A stretch of 64,000 bases of DNA, from positions 24,089,585-24,153,584 of the forward strand of contig NC_067205.1 of the NCBI RefSeq assembly GCF_026262505.1, in the 5' to 3' direction. The first letter of the stretch is position 1. Each line of letters starts with the position of its first letter. The notes under the pieces were generated by a model, which saw only the letters and a program-made list of their open reading frames with translations, ran no database searches and was not told where the DNA came from. Below, in pieces: positions 1 through 8,358 of the stretch. The stretch is from Trichomonas vaginalis G3. Lineage: Eukaryota; Parabasalia; Trichomonadida; Trichomonadidae. A program made the position numbers and the translations under genes.

Positions 1-43
1 TAACTGTATATATCATAAAGAGCAATTCCTTCAATTAAACGCA

Positions 44-524
44 AAAACTTTGGTGCAATCGTTGCTGATTGCACCAAAGTTTTCGAACTTTCCCGAGGGA
101 ATTGGAGGGTGAGAGATACATAGTCTATCTATGTACCTCCCACCCTCCAAATCCCACTCTAAATGGGAGAAACTTTGTTCGCATGTTATCTTATTCAAAC
201 AAAGTTTCTCCCATTTAGAGAAGGAATAGGAGCCTACCAGGCACTGATATATAATCAGTGCTTTGTAGGCTCCTATTCCTAATAAAAATTTGAAAACTTT
301 GGAGCATTTGATTATTGTATTTTGTCAAGAGAAATTAAACCCTGCGAAGCGCCAGTTCTAGACCGGTGCCTCGCAGGGTTTAATTTCTCATATTGGTAGA
401 TTTTTATGTTTTTATATTAACAATAACTCATGAAAAAGATCCGCTTATATAAGAGGAAACTCTCTATCAGAGGTGCTGAATTCATGCATTCGCATCTGAT
501 AGAGAGTCTCCTTTTATATAAGCG
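44..524. repeat. Array of six tandem long hairpins
   Basis: Six separate inverted repeats follow one another. Their arms are 44-60/67-83, 98-123/129-155, 157-179/198-220, 223-248/254-279, 329-347/371-389 and 442-471/495-524. Stems run 17-30 bp with loops of about 5-25 nt. Hairpins 1 and 3 are perfect; 2, 5 and 6 have a few mismatches, mostly transitions. Hairpins 1 and 2 are relatives of two hairpins at 29236-29357, with changes on both arms that keep the pairing. No ORF is present. The array may be a remnant of a relative of the DDE transposon at 24325-29656, or an RNA-producing locus; which of these is open. Confidence 0.85.
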
Positions 525-1320
525 AATATAAAAGAATCTATTCTTTTTTGGAGCGTATTTTCAAATATTGAATACTTATGAAAAGTGTTTTTCCTAAAAA
601 TTTAATATAATGCTTAGCACAATATATAAAATTAAAATATCTATAATTATTTTCTATATCACACTTTTCATTACACCTTGAAAAGTCTTCTCAAACTCTA
701 TTTTTAATTATTTTTTAGATATATCTCAAGTGTGATTATTCAAAAACTCATATAGACTATATTTATTTTTTCCTTCAAAAAATTATATGAGAATCTCAAA
801 TTAACTTTCAAATTTTTTATTTTAAAAACATATTAAGAATCATATTTTAAGATACTTTTTCGCCCAAAAAATAATCGTACTTCCTCGACGATTAATAGGC
901 TCTCAATTTCTATCGTTGACACTACTTAGCATGCAACAATGCCACATATATTTTGTTGTAATAGCATTAGTTTCTCATGCTAAACTCTATTTCTTCACTC
1001 CTGGAAACTGAGTTTGAATGATGGTTGTGACTGAAAATTTCCGAAACAAAGAAAATTGAAAGACTATATGAAAACTCAACTTTTTATTTTGAATGCTGGC
1101 TGAGGTAACAAGCTGCTAAACAGTTAGGCAAGATTTTAATCTTTTTTTCCGGATAACAATATTAACCGCCAAGACCATATCCACCTTCACAATAAAAACC
1201 GACTTTTGCCAGTCAACGAAAAATTAAAAATGAAATATTTTTATTAGTTTAATGATAAATCAAATACATGGTTTAGATTTGACAACGGCTGAAAATTTAA
1301 CCGTAATTTGATCAAATAAA
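525..1320. other. AT-rich intergenic region, no gene seen
   Basis: About 800 bp with no long ORF, no clear repeat and no recognisable RNA gene. It lies between the hairpin array and the proline-rich gene. I could not pick out a confident Trichomonas Inr (TCA+1YWW) directly before the ATG at 1321. Confidence 0.6.
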
Positions 1321-1914
1321 ATGTTAGCTTGTCTCTTATGCGTTGCTAAGGTCAAGAGACTCCCAACAACTGATGAATTCCGCCGCAGGATTCCAGACTT
1401 CAAGAGGCCACGTATTGATGCCCCAATCCGTAGAGTTCACAGACACCATCATCATCACCATACAGCCCAAAAAGCAGAACAGAACTGGGCTTTACCACCT
1501 CTTCCACCACCACCAGTACTCCCACCTCTTCCACAAATCCCTCTTCCACCAGCTCCAGTACTTCCACCACTCCCAGTTCCAAAGCTTCCAACACTTCCAC
1601 CACTCCCAATTCCAAAACTCCCAACACTCCCACCACTTCCATTCCCAGTTCCAGGCCCAGCTCCAGCCCCAATTCCAATCCCAGGACCAGTCCCAGTTCC
1701 AGGACCAGCTCCAGCTCCAGCTCCAGGAATTGTTAATGATGATCAAATGAGAAGAATGGGATAGTCAAATTACAACCTCGGTGGTTGTAACGGAATGAAC
1801 GCTCTTTGCGACCGCGGTGCCAGCTGCGACGAAGTTACACGCCGCGTCAATGGTGGTTACAACGGCCTTGCTGATCGTCGCGCCAAGTATCAGCTTGCTT
1901 GCACCATCTTCTAA
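1321..1914 (+). pseudogene. Proline-rich protein with His tract and in-frame TAG
   Basis: An ORF of 147 codons begins MLACLLCVAK, has a run of six histidines near residue 43, then about 80 residues of low-complexity PLPPLP/PVPGPAPAP repeats. It ends at a TAG at 1762-1764. The same frame then stays open for 49 more codons (NYNLGGCNGMNALCDRG at its start, QLACTIF at its end) to a TAA at 1912. The tail uses GC-rich codons such as cgc, gac and gtc, which in Trichomonas mark well expressed genes, so it was probably coding. Either a nonsense mutation has split a roughly 197-residue protein, or the stop is read through. The first residues could be a short signal peptide. I do not recognise the family. 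Overlapping ORFs here are composition shadows. Confidence 0.55.
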
Positions 1915-2589
1915 AACTATAGTTAAGCTACAACATTTTAACTATTATGACCTAATTATTTTTTCTCTGGAATATATATAGAATTGAAATATCATGGAAA
2001 TAATTTCAAGAAATATTGCCTTTTCTTTGTTAAACATATAAGGAACCACGGTCAGTCTTCATCATTGATCTTAATTGCACAATAATGTTTCAATATATTT
2101 ACGAAATAATTTTAATTTACGTTCTATCATTAAGGTAAGGCATATTTATAAGCATCATCTGCCATTGATACCAAATTATGCTTCTCTTATGTTTATATCA
2201 TCATTGGGCGGAAAAACATTACGTTTCATATGTTAATAATTATTACTGAAAAAACATTAGCAAAACATTGGCAATCAATTTGAGCGAATTCAATCTTTCA
2301 TTTGATAAACTGACATTATTTGACAATTCCAATTTCAGATTAATAATTGGAAAATAAAGCTCAGATTCATTCAATTAACTTAAATATATCATCTTATATT
2401 TGATATATTCCATAAATTCTTTCAAAATATGATCGGCATGACACAAAGTGATTACATTTTCAAATAAAATAAGTTCCTAACACTTTGATATCTTACAACA
2501 TTTAAATCAATATTGATACATCAATTCAAAATACTCTTATATATATTCAATTGAGTGAACACAATTCAATGAGTTCTATCAAAAATAAT
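1915..2589. other. AT-rich intergenic region, no gene seen
   Basis: About 670 bp of AT-rich host DNA with no ORF over 60 codons and no obvious repeat. It probably holds the 3' end of the proline-rich gene and the 5' region of the next gene. Confidence 0.6.
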
Positions 2590-3511
2590 AATATCAATTC
2601 ATATTTATTTCTCCCCAATAAATTACATATTCTCTAACTATTTCGCTAATGAAACTGCTGACAAATGTAAAACATCAAATCGACAAGTATTAACGACATC
2701 TAGAAATGCTTATATTTTCGCTTCAAATTTTGAAATTGTAGGAACTAATGATCTAGAAACTTTCGAAGGGATGCATGATGGTGTAATATAGTTAGTGTTT
2801 CTGATAATATGCAATATGAGTATCTATCTGATTATCAGCGTCCAATCTTTTTATATCGAGGTTTAATTACTTTCAAATTAAATAATATTTCAAAAATGCA
2901 ACTTGGATATTGTAGCGGGTTTGCAATCGAATCAGATGTAGATTTTCCTATTGACATTGGCGAGGGCAATATTTCTTATATTAATTTAGTTGATTTATAT
3001 TCATGGGGAACAATCGTTGAATTTAAGAACATAAATGGAACAATTAAATACATAAATATAAATCATTGCAGAGATGAATACGCAGAAGATCTCAGATATT
3101 TCAATCTTGTAAATAGCAAGATTAAATGTCAGTATCTGGCTGTTTATAACTGTTACAATGACTTTAAATGGGATGGAATCTATATTTATAGCTATTCATC
3201 TGATACTTCCATTTTGATGGTAGAAAATTATTATCTTCAAGAGAGTTATGTTGTTGACAAAAATTGGGCAACAGATAGAATCAATGAATCTACAAGCTTC
3301 TTAACTACTTATTTTGATGATTTCGCACGTATTAAGTTAATTTCTGATTATAATAAAATTACAGGAATGGTAGATGCTAGTTATCCATATTTTAGGAAGA
3401 AATTCAGCATCTTCAGAAATAGAAGAAGACAATTTTATATAGGGTGTCCAAAGGTGTGTTTAGCACAAACCTGAATACAGCGAATAGAAATAAACAAGTT
3501 ACATATATATA

Positions 3512-4810
3512 GGGTGTCCAAAGGTGCGTTTAGCACAGCGCTCTATATGAGACTATTAAAGGAGATATATGCTGATTATAAATATATAATAAAAAATATG
3601 AATATATGTATATGATGAGTATGTTGTATTTTGGCGCCATGCCGGGATATAAAATGAATTTTGAGACAAGAGGCGGTTTCGCGGGAAATTTTGGCGGGAT
3701 TTTTTTCATTTTTTTAATGAATCATAAAGAAAACATCCTCGCTCTTGCAAAAAAATGCAAAGACTGTAAAAAAATCTACGAGACATTGGTAAAATGCTTC
3801 GGTATGGATGTTCCTAGCTATTCCACTGTAACGTATCATGTTAGGATGTATCACTTCATGAACAAAAAGGCGCCCATCATAAAAATTGACAAAAAATCGC
3901 CGGATCAAAGAAAAATCAAAGCAATTCTTCAAGCGCTAGATGAAGACCCAAGAGCATCACTCAGAAGGATAGAGGAGATGACAAAGATACCACGTACAAC
4001 AGTCAGTTATTATCTGCACAATTATTTGAACTACAAACTAGCGTATACACGTTGGGTTCCGCACAACCTTAATTCAGTTCAAAAAAAATCTAGAGTCCAA
4101 TCTTCGAAAGAGCTCCTCTCTATATTGGGTGCGTATCAATCCAAGAAGTTTCGCTTTTTAGTAACAGGGGACGAGTCTTGGTTTCAATATGCAACAGAAG
4201 CCAAAATCATGTGGATCCCGAAGGATGAAAATCCGCAAACATTCCCGAAGAAAAAAATTGACACACCAATGATGATGTTGTCGGTTTTTTGGGGCGTGAA
4301 TGGCATCATCGCAATTGATATTCTTCAAAAACCTAATACGATGAATGCTCAGTATCTAATTGACAATGTTCTTACTCAAATTATCAATTCTGATGAGTTT
4401 GAGAAATCCAAACAACAAAAACAAAAATTTGCAATTCATTTTGATAATTCAAGAGTTCACAAAAGTCATAAGGTAATGAATTACTTGGTGGAAAACAATG
4501 TCAAAGTTGTTCCAAACCCAATTTATTCACCTGATATTGCACCTCTGACTTTTATTTATTCGGCACGCTAAAAAAGAGAGCTGAAGGACGCGAATTCGCG
4601 AGTCCAGATGATCTTGAAAATTTTGTAAGAGAGCAATTTGAGCAATTTTCTCATGATGATTTAAAGCGTGTCTTTCAAGCCTGGATCGATCGCTGCGAAC
4701 GCGTGATTGAATCCAATGGTGATTATATTTAAATAAACTTTATATATATGTAACTTGTTTATTTCTATTCGCAGTATTCAGGTTTGTGCTAAACACACCT
4801 TTGGACACCC
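3512..4810 (+). mobile_element. Tvmar1-like mariner, inner copy
   Basis: A 1299-bp element with the same termini, flanked by TA on both sides, inserted head-on into the outer mariner copy. The two copies are nearly identical and lie in opposite orientation, so this block is almost a 2.6-kb palindrome. The near identity points to recent transposition. Its transposase has a one-base deletion. Confidence 0.9.
3717..4732 (+). pseudogene. Mariner transposase, inner copy (frameshifted)
   Basis: Start chosen at the ATG giving MNHKENILALAKK, which matches the start of the outer copy; an upstream in-frame extension from 3606 lies in the element's 5' region. The protein has an N-terminal paired-type helix-turn-helix region (FGMDVPSYSTVTYHV), then a mariner D,D34D core: VTGDESW carries the first Asp and IHFDNSRVHK the second. 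Relative to the outer copy, one C is missing from the CCC near 4545, so the frame changes just before the PSDFYLF motif and the third catalytic Asp is lost; the ORF stops at 4571. The original reading frame would end at 4732. This copy cannot make an active enzyme. Confidence 0.9.
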
Positions 4811-4824
4811 TATATAAAGTTTAT

Positions 4825-5843
4825 TTAAATATAATCACCATTGGATTCAATCACGCGTTCGCAGCGATCGATCCAGGCTTGAAAGACACGCTTTAAATCA
4901 TCATGAGAAAATTGCTCAAATTGCTCTCTTACAAAATTTTCAAGATCATCTGGACTCGCGAATTCGCGTCCTTCAGCTCTCTTTTTTAGCGTGCCGAATA
5001 AATAAAAGTCAGAGGGTGCAATATCAGGTGAATAAATTGGGTTTGGAACAACTTTGACATTGTTTTCCAACAAGTAATTCATTACCTTATGACTTTTGTG
5101 AACTCTTGAATTATCAAAATGAATTGCAAACTTTTGTTTTTGTTGTTTGGATTTCTCAAACTCATCAGAATTGATAATTTGAGTAAGAACATTGTCAATT
5201 AGATACTGAGCATTCATCGTATTAGGTTTTTGAAGAATATCAATTGCGATGATGCCATTCACGCCCTAAAAAACCGACAACATCATCATTGGTGTGTCAA
5301 TTTTTTTCTTCGGGAATGTTTGCGGATTTTCATCCTTCGGGATCCACATGATTTTGGCTTCTGTTGCATATTGAAACCAAGACTCGTCCCCTGTTACTAA
5401 AAAGCGAAACTTCTTGGATTGATACGCACCCAATATAGAGAGGAGCTCTTTCGAAGATTGGACTCTAGATTTTTTTTTGAACTGAATTAAGGTTGTGCGG
5501 AACCCAAACGTGTATACGCTAGTTTGTAGTTCAAATAATTGTGCAGATAATAACTGACTGTTGTACGTGGTATCTTTGTCATCTCCTCTATCCTTCTGAG
5601 TGATGCTCTTGGGTCTTCATCTAGCGCTTGAAGAATTGCTTTGATTTTTCTTTGATCCGGCGATTTTTTGTCAATTTTTATGATGGGCGCCTTTTTGTTC
5701 ATGAAGTGATACATCCTAACATGATACGTTACAGTGGAATAGCTAGGAGCATCCATACCGAAGCATTTTACCAATGTCTCGTAGATTTTTTTACAGTCTT
5801 TGCATTTTTTTGCAAGAGCAAGGATGTTTTCTTTATGATTCAT
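4825..5843 (-). pseudogene. Mariner transposase, outer copy (nonsense and frameshift)
   Basis: Read on the minus strand, 5843-5487 gives the N-terminal part ending LAYTR, where one extra T relative to the inner copy shifts the frame. A Trp codon of the inner copy has become TAG near 5263-5265. The C-terminal part, 5262-4825, keeps the second and third Asp (HFDNSRVH and APSDFYLFG) and a typical mariner C-terminus. Both copies in this block are thus dead for different reasons, so movement would need a functional transposase from elsewhere in the genome. Confidence 0.9.
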
Positions 5844-6196
5844 TAAAAAAATGAAAAAATCCCGCCAAAATTTCCCGCGAAACCGCCTCTTGTCTCAAAA
5901 TTCATTTTATATCCCGGCATGGCGCCAAAATACAACATACTCATCATATACATATATTCATATTTTTTATTATATATTTATAATCAGCATATATCTCCTT
6001 TAATAGTCTCATATAGAGCGCTGTGCTAAACGCACCTTTGGACACCCTATATTTTTTTCTCTTTTTTCAGATTTTTATGAAGAAAAAAATTAGAGATTTA
6101 TATAAAGGTATTGTCTTGTTTGTTGTAATGTTGATTAAATTTTATTTGCGGATAATTTTCGATTTCATTCTTTTTATTGAAGAATTTACACATTGA

Positions 6197-6274
6197 TATT
6201 GAAATATATTGAAGCCAATGATTAACGATTTGTCAGGAAAGCTGCTAAAACATTTAATTTTTTTTAAAATTTGA
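6197..6274. other. Host 3' flank and Maverick A target site
   Basis: AT-rich host sequence after the TGA of the split surface-protein gene. It ends with ATTTGA (6269-6274), the 6-bp target site duplicated at 55744-55749. Confidence 0.85.
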
Positions 6275-6830
6275 AGTAGTAGGATAGGATGGGTTTTGTG
6301 ACTTTTTTTGTAAACGTAAGAATTCATACAATATTGAACGATTTTGTATCATTTTTTTTGACATATGAAATAAAAAATATATTTATTTATAAACCATTAA
6401 AAAAATTAAAGTTATTTTTAAAATAATTTATTTTTTTATTCTTACATAAATGACCCAACAAGTAAAACCAGATAAAATAGATTATCGAATTTTAGAGGAT
6501 GGTGTTCCTGTTTATATTCAAAGATTTAAAGGGAAGCAATATTATAGAATTGTTAATCCTGAATACATAAAACATTTATTTAAAAAGGAAGACTGTGAAT
6601 TATTAAACGTTAATGAATATGAAATCAATAAATCAAAATTGAAATATAAATATATTGGAAGTGATGAAAGATGCAAAGATAAAGATAAAGTTTATACAGT
6701 TTCATATAATGAATGGAAAACCAATAAGATAAGAAAACATTTAGGAGATTATGGGAAATGTTCTGAATTCTTCAAATCTAGTATGTACGAGAGAGTAAAA
6801 GAAATTAGAAATAATTATTTTCATGAATGA
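6275..6830. repeat. Maverick A left terminal inverted repeat
   Basis: About 556 bp matching the reverse complement of 55188-55743 almost base for base, with a few substitutions. The repeat contains the whole 126-residue gene, so that gene is present at both ends. Homology stops at the end of the gene. Confidence 0.9.
6450..6830 (+). CDS. Terminal-repeat gene of Maverick A, left copy
   Basis: A 126-residue protein beginning MTQQVKPDKIDYRILEDG, rich in Lys, Tyr and Asp/Glu (pairs such as KHLFKKEDCELL), with no membrane segment and no motif I recognise. The start is supported by a T-rich tract followed by acataaATG, the pattern used by many genes of this element. It reads inward from about 175 bp inside the end. 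The other copy (55188-55568) differs at only a residue or two, so both are intact. A position at both termini of a protein-primed element invites the guess of a terminus-binding or terminal protein, but that is inference only. Confidence 0.75.
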   Translation: MTQQVKPDKIDYRILEDGVPVYIQRFKGKQYYRIVNPEYIKHLFKKEDCELLNVNEYEINKSKLKYKYIGSDERCKDKDKVYTVSYNEWKTNKIRKHLGDYGKCSEFFKSSMYERVKEIRNNYFHE

Positions 6831-6895
6831 AAAATAAACTTTAAAAATTAATGTCTTACATTTTTGAATAATTTTTTATTTTTAATTCGTATGAA

Positions 6896-7369
6896 ATGAG
6901 TGAATCTAAATTCGTGACTGTGAATCAATTAATGGATAAACTTTCACCAATTCTCACCCAGGTTAAACAAGTAGACGTTTATTTTGATGATTACATACAA
7001 AGTTTATTTTATAAAGGTAAGTTTAATATTAAACATATTGCTTTTGCATTTGATGGTAAATTAATCGAAAATTCAAAAATTTGGGAATTAATTCCGGATA
7101 TTGAATTTATAACAAATATTAAGGATAAATGGTTTAAACAACAAAACCACCTCACTAAAGTTCTTTGTAGATTAATGATTAAAACTGAGGAAAAAGAATT
7201 TAACGGGTTTAAATATCATCCATGTAAAATTTTAGAACTTGGTAACGAAAAACTTCAGAAAAAATTAAACGAAAGACTATCAAAAGATAAAGTTGAAAGA
7301 GTAAATAAACTCGCTAAAGGTAATGGTAATGATGAAGATGAATTTGATGAGTTCAACATTGAACTTTAA
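6896..7369 (+). CDS. Maverick A hypothetical protein, 157 residues
   Basis: Begins MSESKFVTVNQLMDKLSP and ends in an acidic tail (GNDEDEFDEFNIEL). The middle is basic and aromatic (IKDKWFKQQNHLTKVL). I do not recognise it. Maverick B has a protein of exactly the same length with an acidic tail at 41899-42372, but I see no convincing alignment. The start follows a T-rich tract. In Maverick C nearly all of this gene is deleted: only its last few codons remain next to 57535. Confidence 0.6.
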   Translation: MSESKFVTVNQLMDKLSPILTQVKQVDVYFDDYIQSLFYKGKFNIKHIAFAFDGKLIENSKIWELIPDIEFITNIKDKWFKQQNHLTKVLCRLMIKTEEKEFNGFKYHPCKILELGNEKLQKKLNERLSKDKVERVNKLAKGNGNDEDEFDEFNIEL

Positions 7370-7422
7370 GAAACTAATGATTATTTGAATTTATGAAATC
7401 AATTATTTGATTTATTCTTTCT

Positions 7423-7740
7423 TCAATCTTCTATTCTTTTTGTTAAATCATCAATTTTCATTAATGAGGTGATTCTTGATTGAGGAATAGATTTCAAACT
7501 AACCACCCCTTTTATTTTTGAAATTTTGAATCCATCAACTTTAAACATTTTATTCAATTTACATGTTGTCAATTCTTCAAATAATTTTTTATTATTAGCA
7601 TAATAGTCATTAAATTCTTCAACAGATGAAAAAATTTTTGTTTCAGTAATTGGTTTAACAACGTTTATTTTTTGTTGAACATTTTCACTTTCATTTATTT
7701 CTTCCTCCTCTGTTTCATTTATTTTTAAAATTGGTTTCAT
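7423..7740 (-). CDS. Small acidic Maverick protein, C-terminus lost by frameshift
   Basis: Begins MKPILKINETEEEEINES and has a conserved-looking core (SSVEEFNDYYANNKKLFEEL, then FKVDGFKISKIKGVVSLK). It ends at 105 residues in KRIED. The Maverick C copy (59821-60189) is 122 residues and adds an Ile/Glu-rich coiled-coil-like tail (EERINQIIDIINSNNH). Comparison shows a 2-base deletion here, so the natural end would be near 7377. The start follows gataaATG. Function unknown; the tail suggests self-association. Confidence 0.7.
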   Translation of the reverse strand: MKPILKINETEEEEINESENVQQKINVVKPITETKIFSSVEEFNDYYANNKKLFEELTTCKLNKMFKVDGFKISKIKGVVSLKSIPQSRITSLMKIDDLTKRIED

Positions 7741-7806
7741 TTATCATTAAATAAAAATTAGAATATAAGTGATGAAATATATTTTTTAATTAATATTAAA
7801 TCAGAA

Positions 7807-8043
7807 ATGGCGGCAGGATTCTTTAAAAAATTATGGGATGGAATTAAGAAAGCTGCGGGTTGGGTTTATAAAAAGATTATTAAACCCGTTGCAAACTTTT
7901 TGGCACCAGTAGCGAAAACGGCAGGAACTATCATAGGTGGAGTATTAGGTACTAAAGCAGGTAATCCGGCGATGGGAGCACAAGCGGGTAACGCAATTGG
8001 TGGAATTGCTGAAGGAATACTTAATAAAATAGGGGGTAGATAG
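7807..8043 (+). CDS. Small amphipathic glycine-rich protein
   Basis: 78 residues. The first ~30 (MAAGFFKKLWDGIKKAAGWV onward) form a strongly amphipathic, Lys/Trp-rich helix. The rest is Gly/Ala-rich and hydrophobic (IIGGVLGTKAGNPAMGAQAG), like a membrane-inserting segment. This composition is typical of membrane-active virion peptides such as the N-terminal region of adenovirus protein VI, so I infer a minor capsid or membrane-penetration role, without sequence homology to prove it. It converges with the next gene, whose N-terminus is a paralogue. Nearly identical in Maverick C. Confidence 0.7.
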   Translation: MAAGFFKKLWDGIKKAAGWVYKKIIKPVANFLAPVAKTAGTIIGGVLGTKAGNPAMGAQAGNAIGGIAEGILNKIGGR

Positions 8044-8072
8044 TGGAAAAATAAATTATTTTAAAATTATTT

Positions 8073-8288
8073 TTATCTTAGTATCGGTTGTAGTCTTTGA
8101 TAAACTTTTTCTCCTTTATTTAAAATTTCTCTTATTGGGGTAGCTTTTGGCATTATTGATTCAGCAACGTCACTAATTACTTCTTTATTCTTAAATATCC
8201 AATTTGCTCCCTTCTTCAATGTTTCCCAAACTTTACTCGCTCCTCTTTTTACTCTATCCCACAGTTTCTTAAATATACCTGCAGCCAT
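8073..8288 (-). CDS. Second small amphipathic protein (paralogue)
   Basis: 71 residues beginning MAAGIFKKLWDRVKRGASKV, clearly related to the start of the neighbouring protein on the other strand (MAAGFFKKLWDGIKKAAG). It then has a basic helical region and no Gly/Ala-rich membrane part, ending YQRLQPILR. The two genes are convergent, with about 30 bp between the stops. A duplication followed by loss of the hydrophobic half would explain the pair. The C copy is at 60513-60728. Confidence 0.65.
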   Translation of the reverse strand: MAAGIFKKLWDRVKRGASKVWETLKKGANWIFKNKEVISDVAESIMPKATPIREILNKGEKVYQRLQPILR

Positions 8289-8358
8289 AGTTGATTATTT
8301 CATTAAAATTAAAAAATTCATTTTCATCTTTTAATTTTGATTTTTTATTTATTAATAA

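Larger units (their letters stand above)
3442..6047 (-). mobile_element. Tvmar1-like mariner, outer copy (interrupted)
   Basis: The ends are GGGTGTCC...GGACACCC, flanked by TA at 3440-3441 and 6048-6049, the mariner signature. The transposase is on the minus strand. A second mariner (3512-4810) is inserted between this copy's 3' terminal ~70 bp (3442-3511) and its transposase, at a TA that is duplicated (3510-3511 and 4811-4812). Without the passenger the element is about 1305 bp. It is the insertion that split the host surface-protein gene. The name Tvmar1 is from memory of the known T. vaginalis mariner family; the nesting is seen in the sequence. Confidence 0.9.
2590..6196 (+). pseudogene. 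Host surface-protein-like gene split by mariner
   Basis: The main open part is 2809-3441. It encodes aromatic- and asparagine-rich repeats (for example GTIKYININHC) that suggest a beta-helix surface protein, like the large Trichomonas Pmp/BspA-type families, but I cannot name the family. An upstream stretch from about 2590 is open in another frame up to 2789, so a frameshift separates it. The mariner inserted at the TA at 3440-3441. Past the element, at 6050-6196, the same frame continues with a hydrophobic segment (YFFLFFQIF), then lysines, then more hydrophobic residues, ending in TGA. That fits a C-terminal membrane anchor with a short inner tail. The gene is therefore broken by a frameshift and a transposon. 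Confidence 0.55.

Noticed and set aside
44-524. Reading the hairpins as bacterial-type terminators or tRNA genes
   Set aside because: Stems are far too long and loops lack tRNA features. The genome is a eukaryote's. No tRNA or rRNA gene was seen anywhere in the window.
1343-1750. Overlapping His/Gln-, Glu/Val- and Trp-rich ORFs on both strands
   Set aside because: They are other-frame readings of the Pro-rich repeat in the 1321 gene.
6142-6327. Minus-strand ORF at the Maverick A left boundary
   Set aside because: It spans the host/element junction and has no coding character.
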